From Volvox africanus (Eukaryota > Chlorophyta > Chlorophyceae > Chlamydomonadales > Volvocaceae), in NCBI GenBank assembly GCA_030268105.1, contig BSDZ01000009.1, forward strand, positions 496,001 to 560,000: DNA of 64,000 bases, given 5' to 3'. The notes under the pieces were generated by a model. That model was not told the DNA's origin, made no database searches, and worked only from the letters and a program-made list of their open reading frames with translations. The stretch's first letter is position 1. Each line of letters opens with the position of its first letter. Below are positions 54,109 to 64,000 of this stretch, one piece after another. The position numbers and the translations under genes were made by a program.

Positions 54109-57100
54109 ATGGCGAGACAGGTGCTTATAGACAAATGGAACGGTGCGCAGGATGTGCGTTTAAGCACGGCGCTGGACCTAGACCTTTCGGACACGACTTT
54201 GTATCGGCTTGGTCGTCTTGTAATAACATCTGTGCGCTTGCACGACGTTGGGCTAGTCGGGTGAGTCCCTGGTTGCCACATGGTCAGCGCTTGCCCAAAG
54301 TCCACGCGGTTGGGTTGGAGGCGGCCGCTCCTCAACCTTTCCCCTACTTAACGGTTAGACAATATAACTCCTTTCATGCTCGTCCTTCGGCATGCGTTCC
54401 ACAGAGGGAAGGAGCCAGTTAACGCGGCGTCCGAGGCGCCAAGCGATACCGAAGCATCTTCCTTGTCTGCTGAGCTAGCCAGTTTGGGCTTGCCAACAGC
54501 TTTTGGAAAAAAGGTATGATCTTATGAACTCAACGCTTGGAGGTAATCCATTGGTAACCTGTCGGGTTCCCCCCTGGTAGGGAAGCAGTCGTCTCGAACG
54601 TAGGACGCCTGGTGGCTCGCTCAAGAGCAGTCGCCTTGCCCACAAAGGTAGGTGCCCATCTATCATGTCCCGTGAAAGAGAGCCAGACTGGCTGCTGGAA
54701 GCCGCCTTGAAAGGCAGTTGCTGAAAGGGTGGGGTAGTGGTACGTTTTGCCACTTTGCAAACCCCAACCCCATTAGTCCTTCCGTTCCCGCCCCTCCACC
54801 TTTGATGGCCGCTTGCTCAGGCGAGCTCAGGCAGTCAGGATCCCGCAAGGGGTCACTGGGCGGCGTGCACGGCATTGGCGGTTTTGCGGGTAGCCACCCC
54901 AAAACACCGTGGCTCCGGGGCTTTGACGAGCAGTGGGGATGTCATTATTATTACAACACCAAGACAAAGGTACACAGACTGTTACTACGTGACCGACATG
55001 ACTTGATATGTTTTTGTATGTGGACGGGATAGATCCCGTGTGCAGTGCGCCTGAAACCCTTTCGGCCCTCACCCCTTCCGATACCCTCGTTAAACAAAAC
55101 ATGCTTTAGTCTTCTAACAACAACTCTTTTGCTTATTTGACATGTACTAATACTCGTCGTCGTGTTGCTTCCGAAGCATATTTTCCAAACCCCTGATGCA
55201 CCTCATCAGTAGTTGGCCACATCTTGTACCCAGTGGCGTTCATGTGCCGTTCCATTCCGCCATGTGCCTGGCCTCGCCGTAAGGCCTGAATGACCTGCAC
55301 ACTCATGGCCCTCCCGCTAAGCCTGTGTACGCCAAGTGTCTGGTGTGAGGTCGTCGTCTCCATGACCGAGCCGGATTACGCCATGTCCCGCTACAGGAAT
55401 CCGTTTGGGAAGCGCCGCCTGAGGGCTTCGTGCCCTGGGAGGAGGCCGCCGAGGTGGCAGACGGGGCGGATGAGGAGGCGCAGAGGGACGTGCGGGAGTC
55501 TAGTATGGCGGCTGACCGACCGCAGCAGCTGACACTAGACAATTGTAATGGGGCAGGTGCCGCACGCAGCAGCGTACTATCAGGAGCCGGGACAGATGGA
55601 ACCACGGGGACAGAACGCGATGCCGCCACCGGCGCTGCGGCGACTCCTGGAGGTGAAGCAGAGGCCAGAGCGCCGGGTCCCGCTCCACGCATGCTCACGG
55701 AGGAGGACTTGCTGCGAGAGATGGGATTGTGGCAGGATATCGGGGGTTCCCAGGCGGGTGAGGGCCTTCGGAGCCAAGCTGGCGTAACGGCAGGATCAGC
55801 ACCACCACCACCAATGGCACAGGCGATGGGTGCCAGCGGCGGAGCTGCAGGCGAGCCGTCTGGCGCTGGGGCCGGAGCGGGCGAACTTTCCCAGGGTGCC
55901 GCTGCTGGTGCTGTGGCCGGCGGCGACTGCCTAGGGGCTGGGCTCTTGGTAAACCTCCTTCGCTCGTCGGCGTCGCAGCTGCAGCAGCAGCAACCCAGCT
56001 CTGCTGTGATGACGCAGACGCCGCAGCGAGTCGTGCCTCCAACAGCCTTGTCTGAGGAGCAGCTCCTGGCGCGGCTTTCTTTGAGCAAATCGCTGCTGAT
56101 GCCCATGCCGCCGCCGCCACCAGTGCCCGCCCCGCCGCCGCCGAGTCCGCCCCCACCGCCGGCCGTGGCCCACACTGACTCGGTCTCGGGCACAGCAGCA
56201 CCAGCCTCTTCCGATGCCCCTGAAGCCCCTCCTCGGATGCTGACAGAAGAGGACATCCTTCGTAGCATGGGTTTGCTGCCGGCAAGCCCGGAGCTTGGTG
56301 GGGGCCGAACCCCAGTAAAGGAGCCTCGGCCTGCATCGTCATTGGCTCAGGCTTTCCCCCCTGGGACGAAACCGCCTCCCCCACCTCCGGGGTTCAGTCC
56401 CGTGCAAGGCCTGGCTGCTGTAACAGCTAAATATAGCAGCCCCAAATCAAACGATTTTGACGGCTTTCAGTCACCACCACCCCCACAGCAGCAGCAGCAG
56501 CAGCAGCATGGAGGCGACCGTCCGCCGCCCTACCCCATACACCTGCAACCTAACCAGGAACGGCATCCACATGCTGGCCACCAAGCGGTCCAATATAACC
56601 CACTGGCACCGCCTGGCTCCGGAGCCGCCCCCCGGCTGCATCTGCCACACGGATTCCACTCGGTCCCGCACCCCCAAAGCCTTTACGGGCACGACATGAG
56701 CCACCACCCGCATCGGCGCCCTCATCTGCCCGGCCCTCCTGGGGGATTTCCCCATCCGCATCCACTGCCATTCAACCATGGCAACGCGGCTGGTGTCCCA
56801 CATATGGGTTTGGGGCTATCACTGCCACCGCCGCCACCGGGATTTGGCCATCCGCCGCCCTTCCCGCCGCCGCTGCCCCCTCCTGTGGACATGTGGTCCC
56901 ATCCCGGAGGCCCCTTTGGGCCACCACTCATGCCAGTCCTACCGCCGCCGCCATCATCCCCACCGCCTCTGGGATTCGGCCTGCCCCAGGCGGGGCCTGC
57001 CATGCCATACGGTCCCCTGCCCTACCCTTACGCGGGGCATCCATACCCTCCTTATGACATGCCGCCATACGGAATGCCACCTAGCCGCCCAGCGCCAGCA

Positions 57101-59859
57101 ACGCTTCCGCCACCTTTCCTGATGAGTGGCTGCCCGCCCGGCCCAGTACCGCAACCATCAAGCGCCGAAATAACTCTCGATGGCGGTCTGGTGACGCCTC
57201 CACAACAACACCATCACGCTCCCCAACCCCTGCCTGGGAGCCACCTGCACAATCACGATCATTACCAGCCGCAGCGACAGCAGCCAGAACATCTTAATCG
57301 CCATAATGAGCAGCAGCAGCAGCAGCAACCACCTTTAGCGTCACAGGTGTGCGTAGATGCAGACACTGTGGCATCAGGGCAGCCGGGTGCGGAAAAGGGC
57401 TTGGACGTTAACCGCCGGGCCGTAACGTGGACACTGGAAGAGCTGGAGCGGCAACTTGAAGTTATGGTGGGAACGGTGACAACAGAGGAGGATGGCGCAC
57501 CTGCCGTGACAGCGCCAGCTGGGCAGCGACAGGAGGTCAGGGAGGGAGCTGAGCCTGGATTGAAGGGGCCAGGGCCCGCGGAAGATCGACAGAGGCGGCA
57601 AAAAGGCGGTAACGACAAGGCGCAGCAGCTGCAGCAGCATGTGGTCAGGCACCCGGGTACGGCTGTCGGCAGACGCCGTACCGGGACAGGCAGGTCTGCC
57701 GGAGCCACGACAGAAGCAAGCTCTGCAGACAATAATGATGATGACACGGCGTTTTATGACACTTTCGCCAATGGTGCCATCACCGCTGCGGCGGCTGCAA
57801 TAGCCGGGACGGCGACTCCTCTCCCTCAACGCGTGGGCACCGCGGCTAATGCCCTGGTGGGCGAGGATGACGGGTACGATGTCTTGAGGGAAGGAGGTGG
57901 GGAGGGAGGGAGGGAAAAAGTCTGGCGGGGATGATAACGCTAAAGACATGGAAGGAGGTGCAATTCTTTTTTTGACGGCCGAATGGAAGGAGCGCTGTCC
58001 ACTTTTATTTACAGAGGTCTTACAGCGGGAACACTTGCCGCCGGAGTGCATGTTGTATGGCAGCGTTTTGAACGTCTGTTGTGATGGGACTGTGTCCCAA
58101 TGCCTTCAAATCGTCCTCATCCAACGCCACGGCACACCCGGCATGCGGCTTCACCACTTCGTCCGCGGCGTCATGTGTGGCGCGGGCCTAGTTCCCCCTA
58201 TTCACTGACCCCATGCCGCTCGGCTAATCATCTCGCCTCGGCTTGACCTGCCCCTTGCAGCACGCGGCGAGTCGCGCTGGACCCCAACACTGCGGCTTTC
58301 GTGCGCAAGTTACTGCCACGCAGCGCCGCCAAATATTGGATGCAGCGCTATAGTCTGTTTAGTCGCTTTGATAGCGCGGTCCGGCTGGACACGGAGGGCT
58401 GGTGGTCTGTCACACCGGAGGTGCGGCTCAGTCACATACCCACGCCGTCGGAATGCCCAGACTTGGGTCTTCACGCCACCTTGATGTCGATGTCGACTCC
58501 TCAAAGTTTCCCCACAGCAAGTCCTACTTACGTTTTCCCTGAAGACACCTGCGTCAACTTTCAAATGCCGGGCTCACCCTGTCTCAGGATCCTTCCTTTC
58601 CATGGCCTCGGTTTCTATTTTCTGTTTTCTCACGCCAAGGCGTCGGCTCTGCAGAATTTTAGTTAATCGCGCCTGCTGGAAATGGTTCATTTGTCCCTCA
58701 GGTTCTTGCTGCGCACCAGGCTAAGCGGTCCAAGGAGATGTGCGCACGCGGGCTGGTAGCTATGGACGCGTGTTGCGGCTGTGGTGGCAACCTGATTCAG
58801 ATGGCGGGGTTGTTCGCAGTAGTGCTGGGGGTAGAGATCTCTCCCAAGCGTGTGGAAATGGCGCGTCACAACGCAGGTCAGTGCAGCGCGTGGCGCAGAA
58901 ATTATCCCGTGCACCTCGGTCGCTGCGTGGGTTGCCTGTGTGCCCTATCTTCGCTCAAGGTTGCTCGAAGCCCCATGCACACAGGCCCACGAACCGGTTG
59001 ATCGGATTGCCAATTGTCCCACTGCCAATGCACGCCAACGCTTTTGACTCCAGGTGTGTACGGTGTGGAGCATAAGTGTCAGCTCCTATGTGCGGATTTC
59101 TTCAAGGTGGCTGCCGGCATAAAGGTAGGACGGGGTTGTGGCACGGGAGCTTTGTGTGAACATGAACCCCTTCGCCCCTCTCCATGACACTTTCACACAA
59201 CGAATATGACGCAACGCGATAGATGGTAAAGGCCAAGTAGCCCTTACCTTACGGCTGACATTCGAAATGGCTCCTTGGTTTTATATGTGTGCCATCAGTC
59301 GGTCGGCGGAGCTCAATTCGTCCGTCCTGCACCTCTGGCTGGCGTCTGATCCATGCTGGCTGCCCTACCCTGCCATATGCTGTCCTGTCCTGTCCTGTCA
59401 TGCCCAACCGTGTCGCTACGAGTGACGCCTGTTTGTGTGCGTTTCTTTCGCGACGTTCCCCCAAATGTACCGCAGGTAGACTCTCTGTTCATGTCTCCTC
59501 CCTGGGGAGGCCCCAAGTACCAACACGTCAACACCTTCGACGTGTTCTTTCCGTTGGTGGGCTTCAACAAATCCCTGCTGCGGCTGCTGGACGTGAGCCT
59601 TAATTGCGTGCGGGAACAGGATGGCGTGGTGGTGGTGTTCCTGCCCCGCAACACCGACTTGCAGCAGCTGGCTGCGGTGGTTCCGGAGCATGCGGTGTGG
59701 GAGGTGGAGCGAGCTTACGTCAATAATAAACTGAAGGGCATCACCCTCTACTGCCACCCGGGCCGCACGTCCGATGAACCCAACGTGCGGATGGAAGCAG
59801 AGGCAGAGTACTTGCTGCAGGGGCCGGCACGGGTGGAGGTTGCTGTCGCAGCGGGGTAG
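54109..59859 (+). CDS. TGS1: Trimethylguanosine synthase with WW domain and giant Pro-rich insert
   Basis: Nuclear methyltransferase that converts the m7G cap of snRNAs and snoRNAs to m2,2,7G using AdoMet. Exons: 54109-54260, 54405-54513, 54835-54969, 55397 to about 57856, one uncertain exon near 58,030-58,105, 58261-58420, 58702 to about 58,875, one from 59054 to about 59,124, and 59476-59859 (stop TAG). Early parts include LSAELASLGLPTAFGKK and a WW-like domain FDEQWGCHYYYNTKTK spliced to ESVWEAPPEGFVPWEE. The catalytic part has YWMQRYSLFSRFDSAVRLD, WWSVTPE, the AdoMet loop AMDACCGCGGNLIQMA with acidic GVEISPKRVEMARHNA, and the substrate motif SPPWGGP. Between them lie about 800 disordered residues rich in Pro, Gln, His and Gly. 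The donor after ARHNA does not fit a GT-AG join in phase to VYGVEHK, so that boundary is unresolved. Confidence 0.92.
55688..56290 (+). repeat. Three diverged LTEED-type helical motifs in TGS1
   Basis: The insert exon of TGS1 contains MLTEEDLLREMGLWQD (codons from 55691), ALSEEQLLARLSLSKS (from about 56045) and MLTEEDILRSMGLLP (from 56237). The first and third are nearly identical and preceded by a Pro-Arg pair. Each is predicted as a short amphipathic helix in a disordered context. Confidence 0.8.
59381..59400. repeat. TGTCC pentanucleotide run
   Basis: Four near-perfect tandem copies of TGTCC in the last TGS1 intron. Confidence 0.8.
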
Positions 59860-62800
59860 GAGGGGTAAGAGGGCAGAAGCCGGGGCCACGGAGAGTGTGG
59901 GGCATCGGAAAGCCACACTGCCCAGCGGCGGATTAGCGATGCGCGCCCCGGGATGAACGTCAGGCGATCCGGGGAGGCGTTTATGTGAGCCTGCACGGTT
60001 TGCATGAGATGCGGCGATGTGGCCGAGTGATGTTTGGCGGTACCATGTCCTTTAGTATGCCTTTTTTCTAGGTGCGCTGAGTGTATTAGGCCCTGGAAGT
60101 GGGAGGGATCTGGGAAGTTTGGTCCAAAAGAAACCCATGGGGGAATTTGCGGCTGCATGGCCGGAGGTTGTTTTGTATTGGGAAACCCGCTCCCGTATGT
60201 CGGAGCCCGTGCGGTGGGAGCATATGAGAAAGCCGCGACCAGTTGAGGACGCGGACGAGTGTACTAGGCACAGGCGTCATTCCGCTTTTTCTCTCCCTTC
60301 CCCCCTCGCTGCTTTTGTACCTTTGTCTTAATGTAGTTGTCTGGATACGCTTGCTTGACGCTTGCTAGGTGCGCCGCAGTTCTCCTGGCGTGAATTAGTG
60401 TTTGTTCCAGATTAGTATGAAGTATGAAGCAAGCAGTGCACCCGTCATATGCCATGTGAATGGCATGTGCTAATTTGCCCCAGGCCTACCTCACCTAGCC
60501 CTTTCGGCTACAGCAGGCGTAGAAGCCTACGAGTTTTTCGGGTTGAGCGCCGACTGCGGTGGCCACGCTGCAACTTTCACAGGGGGTTGCTTTCTAGGAA
60601 GGTGTATTCCGCTGATTATATCCGCCTGCTGTCTGAACATTCCTGCGGTGCGCTCATGAGAGTCTAGGCGCCTTGGTGCGGCCCGGGCAGACGGCCCAAC
60701 CCCCGTAAGGCCAAGCCTCCAGAACTTAGGGACAGAAGCCGGGCCCCGTATCCATCTACCTTGGGTGTTCAATGACCTCATGCGTCCTTAGTGCGCCACT
60801 TGGACAGTTGCAAGCTGCTACTGCTACCCACCTGTTATGTGAAGGCATGAGACTCGCGTGCTTAGCAACTAAAGCCGCGACCGACATTCAATTGCATATG
60901 CTGTAGGCGACATGCACTGCTCCATTTCGTGGAGGTTTAGCTACCTCGTTGTACGCTCCTATTCCTTAATGAATGAAGACCTCCCGGACTGTGTTTCTAG
61001 CGGCGGCGCGGTGTTTGTGGATCGGCGCGACACATTTGACTATGAATGTTATGCATTTACCTGCCTTTGTGGGGATTTCGTTTTGGGTTGTGGGATATTG
61101 TTCAGCTGGCAGGTTTCGTTACGCGGCGAGGATTGTGTGTGTTGGGGGGGAATGGAACCCTTGCGCTTGGTTCTCAGGTGGTTCTTAGGCACAGTGTTGC
61201 CCCGCCGGACGCTTGAGGGTCAAGCTTTCGTGAAAATGTGGTACCATTGGGGCCCAGCTACGGTATGTAGGTACGGCCTAGAAGGGCACTGGAGGTTTGC
61301 TGGTGTGTGTCCAATCAGGTCGTGTCATTGACTGTGCCGTCACACGGAAAGGTGAGGTTGGACTTGCTAGGACTTCGCGGCCACGATAACGTCGATTTTG
61401 ACATCGCGGTCAGCTGAGATGTATTCACGTGTGCTTTTAGGACGCGGCGCAAGTGTCCGTGCGTTTGCGTGTATATTTTCGCCACAGTCGCTTAAGCGAT
61501 GGTAGATACCAGGAGTACGGCAACACAGGAAGGCGCGTGGTACCTGGGGTTTACACTTTGCCTGTTACGTGAATAGGAGGGAGGGTCAGTGACGTCGTGT
61601 GTTGCAAGAGCGAGAACCGGCTGTCCCTGGTGATGCACAATTTGGTGTGCAGCGTTCTTTATGCAATATTTTAGTTCGGACTTCGCGCCTTTCTCGGCCG
61701 GCAAACCTTCCGGAAAGACGTGCCATGATATACTGTACATATACATACGTTTGGTGCTTCAGGCTGCATTTATTGTGCGGCGCTGTCGTGTGCGCGGTTG
61801 GTCAGTTACGGTTGCTGTAACGAGGGATCGCAAATGCGCCAGGTTGACAACCGCAATTAGGATTCTCTCTGGCGCGTGTGATGCCGACGGGCTGCGGGGC
61901 ACTCCGCTGGCACGAGTGCTTTATAGCTTTCCGTGCACCCTTGGCTGTTATGTTCTGGACGTGTCTTAGGAGCCTTGGGGTCTATCCTCGCCTCGTTCCG
62001 GCGCTGCTGCAGCACCTCGCTTAAGTCATACATACGTCAATGCTTGGTTCATTTTGGCGCGGGAGGCACGGACTGTAATACGATATTGGAAGGAGGTCAT
62101 GCTTGGAGTGCTAATGTGTTTGGAGGAATTAAGTGGTTCCCTGAGTCGGTGGCAGCAGCGACTCGGATGGAATAATGGCGAGAAAAATGGCAAAATCCAT
62201 GCTGGGCTTTTTGCCATCGGGCCTCATTTCAGGGTTCATGGCTTTGCTTGACGTGTATTGCTGGCGCTACCAACGGGCGCCCGCACCCGTCCTAGGTCTG
62301 TCGTGGCAGAAGATGTACATCATACACCTTTTGGAGGTGCATTTGCATTCGCCAAACTGTTTTGTGAAGGGGAGTGGATGAACGGCTGCATACAGCATGA
62401 ACCAGATCATGCTGCTGTACGGGCGTGTTGGCCCCTGTACGTGTAATATACCTTAAATGTTGGGATTTGACCCGGTGGTAAGAAGGGGTTGTTGATGTGC
62501 GCATGCTGGGGAATCTATGGCAATTACGGTCCTTGGAGTCGCGTTATGCGGCATGCACTTCCCAACGCCTTCTATACAATCAAAATCGCGCAACTGTTGT
62601 GGGCAAAAGACTGAATGCTCCTAAGCTCCCTCAGCGGTATGGTGATGCGGTACGATACCGACCACAACCGATCACTTTGAACAGGGTCCCCTGACTGTCT
62701 AGAAGGCCCATCGGTATCGATTTACGTATGAGCAAATTGATTGACATGGCCCAGCGTCATGTGTATCTGCAGTGCCAGCTACCAACGGTACCACATGGGA

Positions 62801-63844
62801 CGTGGAGCTGGACGGGAATAGAAGCGGGGCCGAGTCCTTTCCCAGGTTGGTTCATGCCAGGAGTAATTTGAGCGTGCCCAAAGAAGCGGCAATGGCTCAG
62901 AAAAGTACCCAACCTCGCCACTATCCTCCCCAAGCCAACAGGGGAAGCTCTTGCCGGCTCTCACAAGTAACGTCCCCTGGTACGATTCAAGCACGCTCTG
63001 CAACCAAGGTGCACGCACTCTATCACAATGCACTCCGTGCTCCAATAAATGTTCATCAACCAACCAACCAACCAAACGAAATAACGGCACCACGTGAGAT
63101 TGAACACCTCCGCGCAATAGCTCAACGATCGATTGGGTCATGCCCTTACAGGACTAGTTCTTGCCAACTGCAATTAGGCTAAGGAACAACTAAAATTGCC
63201 AACTGCAATACTCAACACGCTGCGCTGCCTCCGGCCCATTCCGGCTCTGAGTGCAGCCGGCTGTCAGGGTACGTCCACAGCCGCCGAAAACGCTTACGGT
63301 GTTGCCCAACCGTCTGGAAGATTTCCTTCCCGTGTTGAGCCCGCTCTCATTTCTCCCTAACGTCACACGTATCACGTAGCTACAAAATTTAACCCACTCC
63401 TGCTGTCATGCTACCGTTTTTCACCCGCGCTTGGGTCCTCCTTTATGTCTCAAATAAAGAAGCTCGCATGGCCCCCGCCGGGGCTTTCCGCCGAAGAGTC
63501 TATGTACTGTATATGTATCCAATGATGCCACGGGGGCGGCGATAACCGGTCGTCGTACAGGTCACACAACGGCCCCCGGGTCGTTGGGTCGTCACGTGTC
63601 AAACAACAAGCAACAACGCGAAGCCGCCGGCAGGGAGTCACGGCCCGCCAAAGGCCGTCTGCAGGTTGTCCAGCTGTGCCATTATTACTTCAGGTCGCAG
63701 ATGCTCCAAAAAGTCCAGTCGACCTGGCAAAGCCTGGTGAGGACATGAAAGGTGTGGTGGACACCAATACGAACGAATCCATGCACGGTGTATCGTATCC
63801 GGCATTCCGTGTTGGCGCCATTCGTACCAACCTTGCACCCCTCG
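59860..63844. other. Gene-poor spacer after TGS1
   Basis: This four-kilobase stretch shows no exon with recognisable motifs. It contains the TGS1 3' UTR, a short CCAA repeat near 63,057-63,076 and, near its right end, the 3' UTR of the unidentified minus-strand gene. A 139-codon plus-strand frame at 60,912-61,331 is Cys/Trp-rich with no coding hallmarks. Confidence 0.4.
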
Positions 63845-63919
63845 TTACTTGTTCAGGAAGAGGTTCACCTTCCGAGCGTAATCAATGTAGCCTTCCTGGT
63901 TGACCTCCAACGAGTTGAC
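63845..63919 (-). CDS. Last exon of an unidentified gene (5' part outside window)
   Basis: After an acceptor (ttgacctgcag context, AG at 63920-63921 on the gene strand) the minus strand reads VNSLEVNQEGYIDYARKVNLF then LNK and TAA at 63845-63847. The phase-0 frame, strong acceptor and clean protein-like sequence support a terminal exon. Only 24 residues are visible, too few to name the family. The rest of the gene lies beyond the right edge. Confidence 0.55.
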   Translation of the reverse strand, partial: VNSLEVNQEGYIDYARKVNLFLNK

Positions 63920-64000
63920 CTGCAAGGGGGACGCAAAGGAGGGGCTCATAGTCGGACGACGAAAGGACTAGACGACATGACAACCAGCGATGTAGGCAGG

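Noticed and set aside
55303..56268. 321-codon open frame on the minus strand
   Set aside because: It is the antisense shadow of the TGS1 insert exon, with Pro/Ala/Ser composition mirroring the sense strand and no domain.
60912..61331. 139-codon plus-strand frame after TGS1
   Set aside because: Cys/Trp-rich random-looking sequence in a gene-poor region, with no homology pattern seen.
62772..63182. 136-codon plus-strand frame with its antisense 120-codon partner
   Set aside because: Both strands are equally open, the right part is a CCAA repeat, and there is no protein-like signal.

Overview
This is nuclear DNA from a eukaryote, most likely a volvocine green alga with a Volvox-like base composition. 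Genes are split into many short exons with GT-AG (occasionally GC-AG) introns. Coding exons are GC-rich, but introns and spacers are AT-richer than in Chlamydomonas. TGTAA, the green-algal polyadenylation signal, lies shortly after several stop codons. Proteins carry long Gln/Ala/Gly/Pro-rich insertions typical of this group. All gene models were built by eye from reading frames, splice sites and family motifs. Internal exon edges are good where phases close, and the weak ones are flagged.

Layout: 1-9.6 kb holds two tandem PiT-family phosphate transporter genes (PTB type) on the minus strand, the left one running off the window. 9.6-13.8 kb is gene-poor, with a microsatellite and the remains of a possible retroelement. 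13.8-17.1 kb (+) is a ten-helix EamA/DMT transporter. 19.0-26.9 kb (-) is a 16-exon coiled-coil protein of about 1147 residues. 28.3 kb (+) is tRNA-Arg(TCG). 29.2-31.9 kb (+) is a BSD-domain protein. 33.0-33.4 kb (-) is a small EAF6/MEAF6 homologue (NuA4 acetyltransferase subunit). 33.9-38.6 kb (-) is a p68-like DEAD-box RNA helicase. 40.8-45.5 kb (+) is a very large low-complexity protein with a degenerate response-regulator receiver domain. 46.6-48.8 kb (-) is ribosomal protein S5 (uS7). 49.9-51.8 kb (-) is the ciliary CH-domain protein SPEF1/CLAMP. 51.8-52.3 kb (-) is a possible small gene of unknown function. 52.6-53.8 kb (-) is a LysM protein with two membrane segments. 54.1-59.9 kb (+) is trimethylguanosine synthase TGS1, with an N-terminal WW domain and a huge Pro-rich insert. 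The rest is spacer, apart from the last exon of an unidentified minus-strand gene at 63.8-63.9 kb.

There are no operons and no single pathway. The genes are a normal mixture of transport (PiT pair, DMT), RNA and translation functions (TGS1, DEAD-box helicase, RPS5, tRNA), chromatin (EAF6) and cilium (SPEF1). The least ordinary items are the pseudo-receiver protein, the membrane-bracketed LysM protein, the expanded TGS1 with a repeated LTEED-type motif, the intron differences between the two tandem phosphate transporters, and an unexplained coding-like island at 27.5-27.9 kb.
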